Shown piece after piece: positions 46,004-56,978 of a stretch of 64,000 nt of DNA; position 1 is the stretch's first letter, and each line of letters starts with the position of its first letter. Source of the stretch: Staphylotrichum longicolle (lineage: Eukaryota; Ascomycota; Sordariomycetes; Sordariales; Chaetomiaceae); the NCBI GenBank assembly GCA_019096155.1, contig JAHCVI010000003.1, positions 3,906,001-3,970,000 on the forward strand, read 5' to 3'. Made by a program: the position numbers and the translations under genes. Below the pieces are notes generated by a model. It did not search any database and was not told the DNA's origin. It saw only the letters and a program-made list of their open reading frames with translations.

Positions 46004-48003
46004 TTAACAAGACCCCGGCGTCCCCACCGGTCCCGTCCACGCATCATCCGTCTCGGCCAGCACGGCCGTGCTCCCCTCGACGCACGCCGGCACGGCGAGC
46101 GTGCGGTTGACCGTCTCCCAGATCCAGTCCTGCCCGCAGTTCTCCTGCCTCACGTACTTGTACGTGACCGTCTTGCCGGCCTCGAGCGCCAGCTGCGCGA
46201 ACCACATGGGCCGCTCGGCCGTGTAGTTGCTCGACATGAGCGGCTGCGCGTTGTCGACGCTCCACGCGCCCAGGTCCGCCGAGCTGCCCGCCAGGTACAC
46301 GTTCTCGCCGTAGTAGGTCGACGCGTTGACCACGAAGAGCACGTTGGTCAGGCAGCCCGTCGTGATGTTGGGCGCGCCCGCGGCGGTGGCGGGCGCGTAG
46401 GTGCCGGGCGCGGAGGAGCCGGCGCAGGTGGCGGGGACGGCGGCGGGCGAGGACGGGCGCGGGATCCACGACGGCGGGAAGTGGCCCGCGCGCCGGGCGG
46501 CCATGCTCACGAAGGAGGCGAAGGACCAGGTCAGGCGGCGCGCCGAGATGGGGTCGCCCGTGGTCTTGGTGAACTGCTCGGCCAGCGCTCCGTCGGCGGG
46601 GGTGTACTTTTGCGCGACGGCGACGAAGCTGTCTGCGTAGGCGAGGGCGGCGTCGGTGATCTTGTGGAAGGGCCCACCTTTTTTGCAGTACTTGTACGTG
46701 GTGGCCTTGACGCCCGGCCACAGGCTGCGGAAGAAGGGGAGGGAGGTGGCGTCGACGGTGATAGACTTTTGGTGCGTCCACTGCGCGACGGCGTCGTAGA
46801 GGAACTCGGCCGCGCCGAGGGTGATGAGGTACCACGGGTTGCCGTTGTAGTATGTGTCCTCGGGGTACCGGCCGAGAGCGACGCCGCTGGTCGCAGGGAT
46901 GCCGGCGTTGATGGGGTAGAGCGAGGCGTTGCGGAAGGTGTCGACAAAGACCTTGAAGTTGGCGAGCTGGCGGCTGTGGCACGGCTGCAGGGAGGGGTCG
47001 TCGCAGCGGGCGTTGATGTCAAAGGAAGCGATGGGCCCCAGCATGACATTGGCGTCAATGCCGCTGCGGTAAGAACCGCCGTTGATGTTGGCGGTGTAGT
47101 ATTTGCCGTTCCAGAACGAGTTGAGGAAGCAAAGAACTTGAGGGGCCTGGCTGCAGCCGGCACAAGGGACGCGGAGAGACGAGGCCAGGGCAGCGCCCTC
47201 GACGAGGGATTTGTACTGGGCCTGGATGGTGAAGAAGCTCGAACCCGAGACTTCCTCCCAAAGATCAAAGCCCGTCGAGTTCCTGCCCGAACACACACGT
47301 TAGATTCCATCCCGCGACCCATCCCCGTTTGAAGAATGCAACATCAACGTACCAGTACTGCCCGACGTAGGAGAGGTCGTTGGCGATGACAGGCCAGACC
47401 TCCGTCTTCGCCCTGGCGGCCTCCCCATGCGAAATGAGGTAGTTGGCGTATGTGATCAGAGCAGTCGCTCTCAGGGCGGGCCCGTCACGCTGGGGACGGC
47501 CCCAGTTGCCGTTGAATCGCGTCCCATCGGCGTTGTACTTGGCCTCCCCCAGTCCGGTGCCCGAGGGGAGCAGCGTGCCCGACGGGTTGTTGACGGTCTG
47601 CAGGATGGCCTGGGAGTGGATGTAGTCCTCAATGTACACTCGCAGCTTCTTGTCCCCGGAAATGTACTCGTCAATGAGCGTCTTGAGCGTCAGGGCTGCA
47701 TCTCTGGTCCAGGTATAGAAGTCTGTGTCGGGTGTTAGAGTGTGGCCAAGTTCGTAGATCTCGAGAAACCGCGGCCACTGGAGACTTACAGTTTGGATCG
47801 ACCTTGGAGGGGCTAGCAATGACAATGCCGCGGCCTGCTCCGGGCACCTGGGTGCCATTTGGACCAATGTTGTCCAGCACCCCTTGGAGTGCGACTGCCC
47901 GCTCAGCGGCGATGAAGTCGTCAACCGTCACCTTTCCAGGAGGCTTGGCGGCAGCAGGCCACGCCAAAAGGGCTGCGACCAAGAGCTTTGGTAGTTGAAG
48001 CAT
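46004..48003 (-). CDS. Glucoamylase, GH15 with C-terminal starch-binding CBM20
   Basis: Secreted exo-1,4-alpha-glucosidase releasing glucose from starch ends. Minus-strand exons 47790-48003, 47353-47722, 46004-47282; 620 aa. Residues 1-19 are a signal peptide (LLVAALLAWPAAA). The GH15 catalytic domain shows YFYTWTRDA, GLGEAKYN and WGRPQRDGPALR, the catalytic DLWEEV (about 201-206) and the second catalytic Glu in ALAEQF (about 430). A short linker at about 480-505 is Pro/Ser/Ala/Thr-rich and shorter than in Aspergillus. CBM20 runs from about 505 to the end (VYLAGSSADLGAWS, a starch-binding Trp, and KYVRQENCGQDWIWE). Introns of 67 and 70 nt have GTAAGT and GTACGT donors. It is convergent with HisRS. 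Confidence 0.96.
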
Positions 48004-48849
48004 TCTGATCCAGTGTCTTGCCGGGTCCTTGGAGAAGCACGGGGGGAGGAAGTCTCTCGCATCCACCATGATGGTGATCGACACTCTGATTTATATCCCC
48101 CAACGCCCGCTAATGAGCATTCCTTGGCACTGCCATCATCGCACAGCCAAACGTGGGAGCGCACACGCTGCCGGGTCCACCATCGCAACTAGCAAGAGAC
48201 GACCCCAGACCGTTGGACCGACCCCTGAATTGGTGCCACCTCCCCGCACTGTAGCTCGCGAGGCGGGCCTTGATGCGGTCCGATTCTAGATGGGCGGATT
48301 CCTTGGTGTAGGCCCCGGGCCGACAACCATCAAATAGCGAGGTGCGGAGATGCAGCCGATGTGGGGGATCTAGCGTCGCACCGGACCGCTCCTCGGCCGC
48401 ATTCACCACCCCGGCCTGAGCCCGGCCTAACGTTAAGTTGCAAGCGCCCGAGAAATGACCGACACCATGCTCCATCGCAACCCCTCTTGCATACCTAAAT
48501 AACCTTGGACGTGAACTCACCTGACGACAGCCGTTGGATTAGCTCCGGTCGGTCTTGGTTCTATCGGCCCTCGCTCTGTCCCACGAGCGATGCCCCCATT
48601 CGGGACTAGAGGAACCTCGGCAAGCCTCGGCGGAGCTGAAGACCTGAACTAAATCCTTAACTCTTGAACTTGGTGGGAGTGGAGAGATGCCCAGGTTTAA
48701 ATTAGCAGCCGCGAGGCAAATGTGTCGTGGTACGGATGATAGCTTGGTTACCTCTATCGGGTAAAACTCCGACGTTGCCATCTCTCGACATCCCGTCTAC
48801 CTACCTACCCAGCATCAACGTTTAAAAAACATCTCATAAATCTCCCGAC
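48004..48849. other. Upstream region of the glucoamylase gene
   Basis: Contains the TATA box at 48,089. GTGGGG-type words (for example near 48,360) fit the loose CreA consensus but are too short to call. No gene supported. Confidence 0.5.
48089..48096 (-). promoter_or_regulatory. TATA box of the glucoamylase gene
   Basis: ATATAAAT on the minus strand, about 87 bases upstream of the start codon; this supports the ATG at 48,003 over the in-frame upstream ATG codons, which would lie at or before the transcription start. Confidence 0.7.
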
Positions 48850-48933
48850 TCATTTCAAATTATCAATCAGCAGCTCGACAATCTCCTTAAAGCCCGCCCG
48901 CTCAGCACACTCGAGGGTGGTCCTGCCCTTAGA
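48850..48933 (-). other. Ankyrin-like tail, probable 3' end of the unknown gene upstream
   Basis: Reads SKGRTTLECAERAGFKEIV with a stop soon after, typical of the end of an ankyrin repeat (helix-turn-helix with GRTxLxxA). It lies about 120 bases beyond the stop at 49,055 of the upstream gene and may be its last exon. I could not find an intron that keeps phase; another indel is possible. Confidence 0.4.
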
Positions 48934-49054
48934 ATGTGGAAACCACGGTAGGACAGATCCAAGCAAAGATGCAGACAGAGACCTCGGAAATAGCCCGCCA
49001 GAGCTTTGGAGAGTTGAATTGAGTTGGAAACCTCCCCTGGGGTCCCACTGCCTT

Positions 49055-49920
49055 TTACTGCCGAATCTTCTGATACGTATAGTAGGCTGTTTCCCTTCCC
49101 TGGTACGCCCATACTGCCCTCCCCTGGAGCTGGGCCACATGCCAATCTGCCCGGTCGGTCGACACGCGCTGGTTTTGGGCGTTTCGGAAAACATACTCGT
49201 CGCGCCTTGTACGATGCCGCACAATGTCAACGCGCACCTCTCTCCACATGCGTTCCGGCGCCGCTATGGAACCCCCAGCCTGACCCGTCCCAGGCGCAAA
49301 GCCGGCCTGCATCAAGGTGGCGGGCGCCGTCGCCGCCGCTTCCCCGGTCGAACTGCTCGTTCCGCCGTCGGCAAACGCATAGTGATGGTTGACCGGGCTG
49401 TCTTCCACGTAGATAGCTGGATATGTGCCTGGGGCTAACGAGATGGCCATGACCGTGCCCTTCCCAAGCTTGCCGAGATCTCCAGGCACCACGTAGTAGT
49501 GTATCGCCGGCTCCAGTCCATTTCCCGAAAGTGGCCCTGCATGATGACCAGCTGGTCCGGCAGTGCCACCGCGCCCTGATACCATGCACACACGACATGC
49601 GCGGTTGCAGTAAGGAACCGGGCTTGGCAAGACCCGCGAAGCTCTCGGACGCGTCTCATCATGGCGTGAACATTCTTGCTGCCAGCGTCAGGACTCCTGG
49701 ATAGCTCGTCGTCCGACATGGGCGATGGAAGAGGTGGAATGTGGGCGAGGATCGCGCCGTGTTCCGAGACGACCATGGCGACGGAGCAGGAGCCCAACCT
49801 ATGGGTGCCGATTGCAGCCATCTGCCGAAAGTCAACGAATAGGGCCTCGCCCATGGGCACATCGAGCAGCTGCCCGTTATTCGCATATTGCTTCAGGAGT
49901 CCACAGACAGCATCAGTCAT
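49055..49920 (-). CDS. Uncharacterised protein, single-base frameshift
   Basis: I do not recognise the family. From MTDAVCGLLKQYANN (start 49,920) the frame runs through LGSCSVAMVVSEHGAILAHIPP and LPDQLVIMQGHFREM, then must shift near 49,516-49,522 into GLEPAIHYYVVPGDLGKLGKG and on to VEDSPVNHHYAF and a basic WHVAQLQGRAVWAYQGRE, ending at 49,055. One missing G (GGGA read as GGA) would restore a continuous frame, so this is probably an assembly error or a recent loss. No signal peptide or membrane helix is seen after the chosen start; an in-frame ATG at 50,016 would add a hydrophobic N-terminus (FSFLPIIAI) and cannot be excluded. The downstream ankyrin-like tail may belong to it. Confidence 0.55.
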
Positions 49921-50850
49921 GATGGCGATGATGGGCAGGAATGAGAAAAGCGGCATCGGTGTCGGAAAGGGGCAATTATAGGCATCTACCGCCTGCCTAC
50001 CGCGTACGCGTGACATGACGCCTCAAACGATGAGGCAAGGAGGTTTGGAGCCGCCGTCGATATCTCGCCATCGTGACCTTTCAGCGGCCCCGACCGGCGC
50101 TATTGGCTGATGGCTGGTGTTGGTGTTGGTGTTCAGAGTGAATCTGACTCTTTGAGAGAGCGCGGGGGTGTGATGTCTCTCATACCCAACAAGTGCTGCG
50201 CGAGAGAGGGCAGCTGAGCTGGTTTAAAAGTGCTCATGGTATTTTGTCTGTCTGGTCCAACGAGGGGTGTGAGAAAGTCATGCGTGCAAAGAACCGAAAG
50301 GCTCCTCCAAGTGATTAGTCCCCATTCTTTGGTTTCGGACTGGAAAGGCGGATCGGTTGGCTTACACCATACAGCTTCTTGAGAGCTTCCTTTGTGGTTG
50401 TTGTCCTTTAGCCTCGTATCTGATGCCACTGGGCCGACTTCTTGGCCTTTGTATACCTAACAAACAAGAGCCAATGTCAAAACACAAACCACTTGACCAA
50501 AATGTTATGGACCGAACTTGATTGCTGGAAGTGGCTGGAGTTCTGGCCCTTACCTATGTCCTGACAGCCAATTTTATTGTTACAACCAGAGGGACTGTTG
50601 CTCGGCACATGCCGCTCGTCTAGGAGTCAAGTTTCTTCCCATTGGCTCTCGGCCTCTAGTTTCCGAGTTCACCACACGACCTATTCTTATTACACGGCTG
50701 TGGGTGCGATTGGGGCACAAACGAGCTATCAGCACTCATGAAGATGGAAGCTATGATGAATCCTTGGTCTAGGTTGACTCTCTCGGTACGTTGATAACTC
50801 GAGAAAGGCTCGCAACGCAATCGTCGGGTGGACGGACTTCTACCTGTCCC
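49921..50850. other. Intergenic
   Basis: Promoter side of the unknown gene and 3' flank of the F-box gene. No gene supported. Confidence 0.5.
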
Positions 50851-52110
50851 TTAGTACTCTTGGACAAAGTTGATGTGCTGTAAGTTCGGGAGGAAGTCGC
50901 GGGCCGTGCTGGCAAACGCCTTCAGCTGATCGTCATTGAGTTTCGCCGAACTCTTGGGATAGGCACGGAGCAGCGTCAACGACCGCAGGGACTGCGGGAA
51001 GAGCGCAGCCACCGGTTGTTGGATATCCCAGTCGTTGAGCACCCCGGGGTCGACCGTCAAGGTCTCCAGACACGAGAGTGACGAGAAACCAGGGGAGGGT
51101 TGGGGATCGTTGCCGTCATCCCCGTTGTCCTCATCTTCGGCCCACTCTATCATCTCATATCCCTCACGAAGGTCGACGTGTAGGTGTTTCAGTCTGGGCG
51201 CGTAGCGTAAAAGGAGCTTCCTGACACTTCCGGCGTTGAATTGCTCCTCTCCGACAGTCGGACCATTTGCATCGTATGCGAAGGATTCGAGCTGGGGGCA
51301 GGACCGCAACAAGGTCCGGAGGCATCCGGTCGAGATACAGCTCCAGTCGAGACGGAGGTCTCGCACATTGCCCAGGGGCAAGTCTGTGTCGCCCACACCG
51401 GCTGCCATGGCGCTCGTGAATACCTCGATGTTCGGAGCGGCGAGATATAGACGGTTGAGGCTGTAGAGGTACGAACCCATCTCTGTGTCGATGTGAGTGA
51501 CGTAGACATCCTTCAAGCGCGGCAGCGTGGCGGGTTGGAGAAGAGCGAAGAAAGCAATGTACCCCAGGCCGGCGCTGAGCTTTTCCACGTTTGGGCACAT
51601 GGCAATCAGAAGACTCGTGAGGAGGTCGTGCGCGTCGTCGTCCTCCCAGCGTGCCGGTAGGCGGCCATTCTCCATGGTGACGGCGGCTTGGAGGGCTTTG
51701 GACCAGCCATGGCGCGCGGCAAGATCTAAAAGCAAGGCTCGGTCGTCTTCATTTTCTGGAAACCCGGAATGGCCCTCGTCAAAGTCCAGGCGGAGAACTC
51801 TCACCCTGCGGGCGAGCTCGGGCCGTTTTGCGAGGGTGCGATAGAGAGCAAGACGTCGCTCGCTCCAGCCTTGGGGTTGATGGTAGAGGATGGGGGTGGC
51901 GATGCCATACAGGGCTCTGCACGTCGCCGCGAGATTGGCAAGAGCCTGAGTGCGAGTCAGCTGACTGCGATGACCTTTGAAGCTGTGAATCGGCGTCTCC
52001 CAGCGAGAGAATTGGGGATCCTCGGTGCAGTGCGGACATAGAGCTTCTGCGATACCCTCGAGAACCAGCAGGTGCAGGCTCAGGAGGGACGGCTTGCGCG
52101 GCTCAACCAT
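50851..52110 (-). CDS. F-box/LRR-like protein
   Basis: Intronless, 419 aa. Starts MVEPRKPSLLSLHLLVLEGIAEAL and then LANLAATCRALYGIATPILYH, the usual second half of a degenerate fungal F-box. The rest is a leucine-rich-repeat-like array (LRTLLRSCPQLESFAYD, LKHLHVDLREG, LETLTVDPGVL, LRSLTLLRAYP). Such proteins are usually SCF ubiquitin-ligase substrate adaptors; the target is unknown. An acidic insert (EWAEDEDNGDDGND) sits between repeats. These F-box/LRR genes are numerous and fast-evolving in filamentous ascomycetes. Confidence 0.8.
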   Translation of the reverse strand: MVEPRKPSLLSLHLLVLEGIAEALCPHCTEDPQFSRWETPIHSFKGHRSQLTRTQALANLAATCRALYGIATPILYHQPQGWSERRLALYRTLAKRPELARRVRVLRLDFDEGHSGFPENEDDRALLLDLAARHGWSKALQAAVTMENGRLPARWEDDDAHDLLTSLLIAMCPNVEKLSAGLGYIAFFALLQPATLPRLKDVYVTHIDTEMGSYLYSLNRLYLAAPNIEVFTSAMAAGVGDTDLPLGNVRDLRLDWSCISTGCLRTLLRSCPQLESFAYDANGPTVGEEQFNAGSVRKLLLRYAPRLKHLHVDLREGYEMIEWAEDEDNGDDGNDPQPSPGFSSLSCLETLTVDPGVLNDWDIQQPVAALFPQSLRSLTLLRAYPKSSAKLNDDQLKAFASTARDFLPNLQHINFVQEY

Positions 52111-53011
52111 CTTGGGATACCGAAGGTATTAAGGTAGTTGTGCTTCTTGTTGCAAACTGAGGTTGTCGTTGTGCGTTCGGTCCTGGAAAACTCTGGGGGT
52201 TCGACAGTTGCGGACGCTAGATAGCGTCTGTAGATGAGTAGTGAAGAGTTGACGGGGGAGCCCGCGCTAGATGGGAGCGCTGGTGGTTTTCGATTTCCTG
52301 AGTCTGTGAAATGAAGAGAAGGGGGGCGGGTCCACGGATTGTTGCCTGAAAGCTGCCTAGAAGAGGTGGGCCATTGTGGGGTCTCACAACTAAAGGACCT
52401 TGCCTACCTATTCTGCGACTGTATCTATTCACTCGTCCTCCAACGCTCACTTGTTAAATGGATCAGGTTTGAAATGGCTTACTGAATTCTTAGACTGTGC
52501 TACAAGCTCGTAAAAGCCATTTGGGTTTACTGGTGGTGCTGTCCCAGCCCGCTGTAGAAGGGGTGTTGGTTCGATGCTCAGGCTGCTCCGAAAAGAAGGC
52601 TAGAAGCGGCTTCGGCAATTATCCCCTGTGAATGTTTATCCCAGGACAAACTAGACGCTCACTTGAGGGATTGAGAACTCTTTTGATTGGGGTCATGTCT
52701 GATTAGGTAGGTACCTCACTCCTTTGTCCTTTTAGGTCGGCCCGGAGGACAAAGTCAATGTCTCTTGGTCCGGGATGCAAGGCAGAGGTAGAAATGACAT
52801 TTAAAATGATAGGGATAGCCTGTGCTTAGATATGGCTTACCCTGTTCGAAAGGACAAAAAGGGATGACAGACCGTGACCGCGCAGCCAAATTCTAATCCA
52901 CTACTCGAATATCAATCTCTCAACCCTTCTCCCAACCCCGATCGAAGTCCCTTTCACACCATTGAAAAGCGAAACAGGACAATACCGACAATGAGTCGAA
53001 GGCGCTCTTAT
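52111..53011. other. Intergenic
   Basis: Upstream of the F-box gene and 3' of the cysteine-rich peptide gene. No gene supported. Confidence 0.5.
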
Positions 53012-53399
53012 TTACTCGTTCCAGCGCTTGTCCTGGCAAGTTCCAACCTTGTAGCCGCACTTCTGTCCATCCCAGCAGTTCCAAAAGCACTGTCGGCCCG
53101 AACTTCATTAGCATTGCATCCTTCACCCTTTCCCCCTAAACACCAGCCGGGGTTTTTAAAAAGAAACTCACCATGCCAGAGGAGTAGCCAGACCAGCAGG
53201 TCCCGATACAGGCGTCAGTCGGGGTCCCGCGCTTGGACTTGTTATGATCAACACCCGAGACGGCGTTGCTGGCGATGAAGGTGACGCCGGCGGGAAGCTC
53301 GGTCGGCGTCAGCTCGCTGGCCGGTTGTCCGGCTGAGACGGGAGTGGCAATGGCGACGCCGGCGGCGGCGAGGAGAACGGTGAGAGTGGTGAGCTGCAT
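53012..53399 (-). CDS. Small secreted six-cysteine peptide precursor
   Basis: Two minus-strand exons, 53172-53399 and 53012-53089, give 101 aa. The 82-nt intron has GTGAGT donor, TGCTAATG branch and GACAG acceptor; without splicing the cysteine-rich half is lost. Residues 1-19 form a signal peptide (TVLLAAAGVAIAT). Residues 20-57 look like a propeptide ending KSKR, a Kex2 site. The mature 44-residue part has Cys at 64, 68, 77, 81, 87, 94, spacing C-x3-C-x8-C-x3-C-x5-C-x6-C, with several Trp and Gly. Six cysteines imply three disulfides, consistent with a knottin- or defensin-like fold, but I recognise no family. Possible roles are effector, antimicrobial or signalling peptide; none is shown. 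A TATA box lies 151 bases upstream. Confidence 0.82.
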
Positions 53400-54782
53400 G
53401 GTGCTTGATGAGTTGAGCGGTTGACTTGATTTTGGGGGCCTTGGAAGCTCGAAGTTGTGTTTGTGGATTGTAGGCTGTCGCTGTGGGACTCTGGGTTGTG
53501 CTGATGATGATGAAAACAAGTTCTGGATGTGGGAGGAAAGGCAGGCCCCTTTATACTCAAAGAATTGTCTTTTTCAGGACAAGAGTGTCAATGCTAACGA
53601 TCCTCCTGGCCAAGCTCGTCGGGTCTCCGAATCGTCAATCTGACTGACTGTTTGCCAAGTCGGCGGTTTAGAATGGTTGAATGGAGTCGCAGGCATTGAC
53701 TCGGACCAGACAAAGAACTTCAACATGCCATTATACCATTTCACGGCGGTACTTGGTAGCGACCCGTCTTACTACAGCTTACCTGCATCTCGAGTGACAA
53801 TCAACCCCTTTCATTTCCAACCATCTTGGTGGAAGTGTCTTTCGCCAACCGTGATGTTGTGATTTGGCAGCGCGGCGTTGTCGCCCAGGTCACTGCTGAA
53901 AAGTTCTACCGTAACAATAAAGCCTAGCGCAGAGAGATGTTATACGACTGGACGAATCACACACAAGTCTGACGACGAGGGAGCTGTCAAGGCTAAAACG
54001 CCACGGTTACGTACCGGGGCTGAATCTCCAGGCAGCAGCTGATTCCTCTCTAAGCGAGCTAAATGACTTCAATGCAGTGGCCTTGGAGCAACGTCCGTCC
54101 TAAACCGTCACCGACCACAGATTTGGACTCAAAATCCATTGTGAGAATCAAGTGTCTTGACATGATCTGATCTCTCGCCTCTGCTCTGTTCAGAGCTGCC
54201 GTCATATGACCATCCTCTTCTAGTTCTGATGTTGCGACCCTTCTAATTCCCACTGCTGCGGAAGATTATGGTCCGCAAACGTCAAGGGAGTCAGCATTGC
54301 GAGCTCGCAAGATAAGTTGTTACTGAAGAGGTCTTAGACGGGAGCAGGGATAGCAGAATGAGGTGATCTCAACGAAGCATCTCAAAAAGGTGTGACAGGA
54401 CAACTTTCTCCCCACTCCCCCCTTTTCCTTTTTGTTTCTTTGATTTGGGTTCTTTCTTTTCTCCCTCGGTGGCGGGGCTCAGGGGCACTCAAATGCTCAC
54501 CTAAAACGCAGACATTTACATTTCTTTTGGCGCTTTGGTGTTTGGTCTCCCTTTTTCGGCAAAAGCCGTAAAATGGGACCAATTCAGTCTCATTTTGAAC
54601 CCTCTCGCACATTAGCGAAATCGACTAAACTAGATCCAGAACCTCACATGAGGGATTGGAATTGGTGGGGCTTTTTGGCGGGGGGTTGAGTCACATTCGG
54701 TGGTACTGACTACTGCATCTTCTTTCCTGTGTTTCTTGTGACCTCGCCGACACAACGCAGATTCAACGGCCATTCAGTTGTG
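53400..54782. other. Divergent intergenic region
   Basis: Carries the promoters of the six-cysteine peptide gene (-) and the F-box gene (+). Pyrimidine-rich at 54,400-54,470. No gene supported. Confidence 0.5.
53550..53555 (-). promoter_or_regulatory. TATA box of the six-cysteine peptide gene
   Basis: TATAAAGGGG on the minus strand, 151 bases upstream of the start at 53,399. Confidence 0.65.
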
Positions 54783-56948
54783 ATGGACACCCCAAGCAAT
54801 CCCTTACAGTCGGAATTACGGCCCCCTCCCGCGCCGCTGAATACACTGCCTCTTCACACGTTTGAGCACATCTGCTCCTACATCCCGAGGAGCAGCCTCT
54901 GTCCCCTGTCGTTGGCGAGCAGATTCTGCAATGAAGCCACAACACAACAACGGTTCTCCCGGATTCAGGTCACGATTCGCTCCAAGTTTGATTTGAGTGA
55001 AGACTTGAAGGTGTGGCGTGTTATGCTCAGTCGCGGCGACCGATTCCGCCATGTACGCCGACTGGTTCTTGTTGGTCATATGATGGACCGGTCTAGCTAT
55101 GACGACAGTGATAGCGACGACGACAGTGACGACGGCAGTGACGACGACAGTGACGACGACAGCGACACCGAGAGTGACAAGACTGAGGACTACAGCGTGG
55201 CTGACAGCGAGAGTGACAACGAGAGTGACAGCGACAGCGATCGCGACATCGCCGTCAAGAGCTTTCGGTTCTTCCCCTCCCGCCCGCACGCAACGGCAGA
55301 ACACAAGAGGATCCAACACAACGCCTGGTTGCCCCTTGTAAAGTTCCTCGGCGAGCTAACCGGCCTGAAAGATCTGGTATATGCCTGTACGACTCAGCTC
55401 CCCAAGTGCGTCCTCGAAGCACTCCACCAAGCTCACCCGCAGTGCCGCCTCCACATACGAACTTTCAGCCTCCGCAGTCTCTACCAGGAGAAGGACCAGC
55501 CGCATGACATTGACCCAGACGAGCTTGCACTCGTCAAGTCTCCTTGCCTGTACAGCATCCATGCGAGTTGCGCACCATATGGCCTGGACGGGCGCGTCAG
55601 CTTCAACCTAGAAGCCGTAGAGCACATGGTCTCGGGGTTCACTCCCAACCTGAGACAAGTGCACGTCTACCACTCGTGCCCGCCAAATCTCCGCGCACTG
55701 CGCCGTCAACTTCGCGACCCTAAACCCTCTTGGAAAGGCTTTCCCGAGCCGGGCTCACAAGACCAACCGGGTTCCAACCCGATCTCGCGGCCACGAGCCC
55801 GCCTTGAGATACTGGTTCTCTCTGGCGGATACGCGCCCCCCAACCAGCTCTCGACGTGGCACGAGCGAACCGATTTCCGCTACCTCCAGCGCCTCGAACT
55901 CGCTATCACCCTCTCTGTCGCCGACCTCACCGCCCTTACGTCTATGGCCGCCGACGACACCTTCCACTCCCTCCGCACCCTCGGCCTGCACATCTCCTCG
56001 TCCAAACCCCTCGAACACAACCCCGCCACCCTCGACAAACCCACCAGCCTCCTCCTGGCCGCCATGCCCCCGCTCCACGGGCTCACCCTCACCGGCCACT
56101 TCGGCGCCCTGACCCTCGACGCCCTCCTCCGCCGCCATGGCCCGACCCTGCGCAAACTGGCCTTCCTCCCGGCCCCCATCAACCCCGACAAAGGCGACGA
56201 AGACGACGACGACGCGCCCCTCCGCCCCATCCGCCGCTTCCACCTCCGCAGGAGCCCCGCCCCGCCCCCCGTGCACGACACCATGGCCCTCGCGCCGCAG
56301 CTGGCGCGGCACTGCCCGCGCCTGCACAGCCTCCGCCTCCGCGTCAGGCGGCACCGGGGCGGGCCCGCCGAGGTCGCGGTATACCGCGCGCTGGGGCAGT
56401 TCCTGGTGCGTCCGGGCCGGCTGGCGCGGCTGGCGCTGGTGCTGGACTGTCGCGTGCCGGCGGTGTATGTCCCCCCGGACTTGGGGATGAGTCTCAAGGA
56501 GGAGGTGCAGGTGGAGCTGGAGGCGGAGAGGGGGTGGTGTCGGGATATGTTGGGGAATTGCGCTGTGGATGGGGCGCTTGCAAGGGCGGTGTTTGAGGAG
56601 ATCGTGGGTGGTGCTGCTGCTGCTGCTGCTGGTGAGGGACAGGACGGTGCTGCGGCGTCATTGGAGTGCCTTCGGCTCGAGCCTGAGATCCCGGCGATGG
56701 ATACTGCTACCCAGTTTGAGGACCTGGTGAGGTGGGTTGGGCGGACCTGGGTGTGTAAGCTGGGCGGGGCGGAGCCGGTGACGAAGGAGATGAAACGGTA
56801 CGATGTGTGGGGGACCAGGTCGGTGTCGTTCCGGATAAGGCTGCTGGAGACGGACGAGTGGCTCATGAAGATTTGGGACGAGTTGTGGCCGAGCACAGGC
56901 GGGGATTGGAGGGAGCAGTGGTCTAGTCTCCCGCTTAGAAGAGGCTAG
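54783..56948 (+). CDS. F-box protein with Asp/Ser-rich repeat
   Basis: Intronless, 721 aa from MDTPSNPLQ at 54,783; an in-frame ATG 18 codons upstream is less likely. F-box at about residues 20-60 (LPLHTFEHICSYIPRSSLCPLSLASRFCNEA). At about 105-155 comes an acidic stretch of Asp-Ser units, coded by a degenerate GACAGTGAC-type repeat. The rest is LRR-like (YLQRLELAITLSVADLTAL, LHGLTLTGHFGALTLDALLRRHG). Expected to be an SCF adaptor; target unknown. It converges with the phosphatase, with only 30 bases between the stop codons, so the transcripts probably overlap. Confidence 0.8.
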   Translation: MDTPSNPLQSELRPPPAPLNTLPLHTFEHICSYIPRSSLCPLSLASRFCNEATTQQRFSRIQVTIRSKFDLSEDLKVWRVMLSRGDRFRHVRRLVLVGHMMDRSSYDDSDSDDDSDDGSDDDSDDDSDTESDKTEDYSVADSESDNESDSDSDRDIAVKSFRFFPSRPHATAEHKRIQHNAWLPLVKFLGELTGLKDLVYACTTQLPKCVLEALHQAHPQCRLHIRTFSLRSLYQEKDQPHDIDPDELALVKSPCLYSIHASCAPYGLDGRVSFNLEAVEHMVSGFTPNLRQVHVYHSCPPNLRALRRQLRDPKPSWKGFPEPGSQDQPGSNPISRPRARLEILVLSGGYAPPNQLSTWHERTDFRYLQRLELAITLSVADLTALTSMAADDTFHSLRTLGLHISSSKPLEHNPATLDKPTSLLLAAMPPLHGLTLTGHFGALTLDALLRRHGPTLRKLAFLPAPINPDKGDEDDDDAPLRPIRRFHLRRSPAPPPVHDTMALAPQLARHCPRLHSLRLRVRRHRGGPAEVAVYRALGQFLVRPGRLARLALVLDCRVPAVYVPPDLGMSLKEEVQVELEAERGWCRDMLGNCAVDGALARAVFEEIVGGAAAAAAGEGQDGAAASLECLRLEPEIPAMDTATQFEDLVRWVGRTWVCKLGGAEPVTKEMKRYDVWGTRSVSFRIRLLETDEWLMKIWDELWPSTGGDWREQWSSLPLRRG
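55101..55245 (+). repeat. Coding Asp-Ser repeat
   Basis: Degenerate 6-12 bp units coding (D)DSD/ESD. Synonymous changes between copies suggest it is old or selected at protein level. Confidence 0.85.
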
Positions 56949-56978
56949 GCTAGATAAGTGCTTCCTCCGAGGAGGTGG

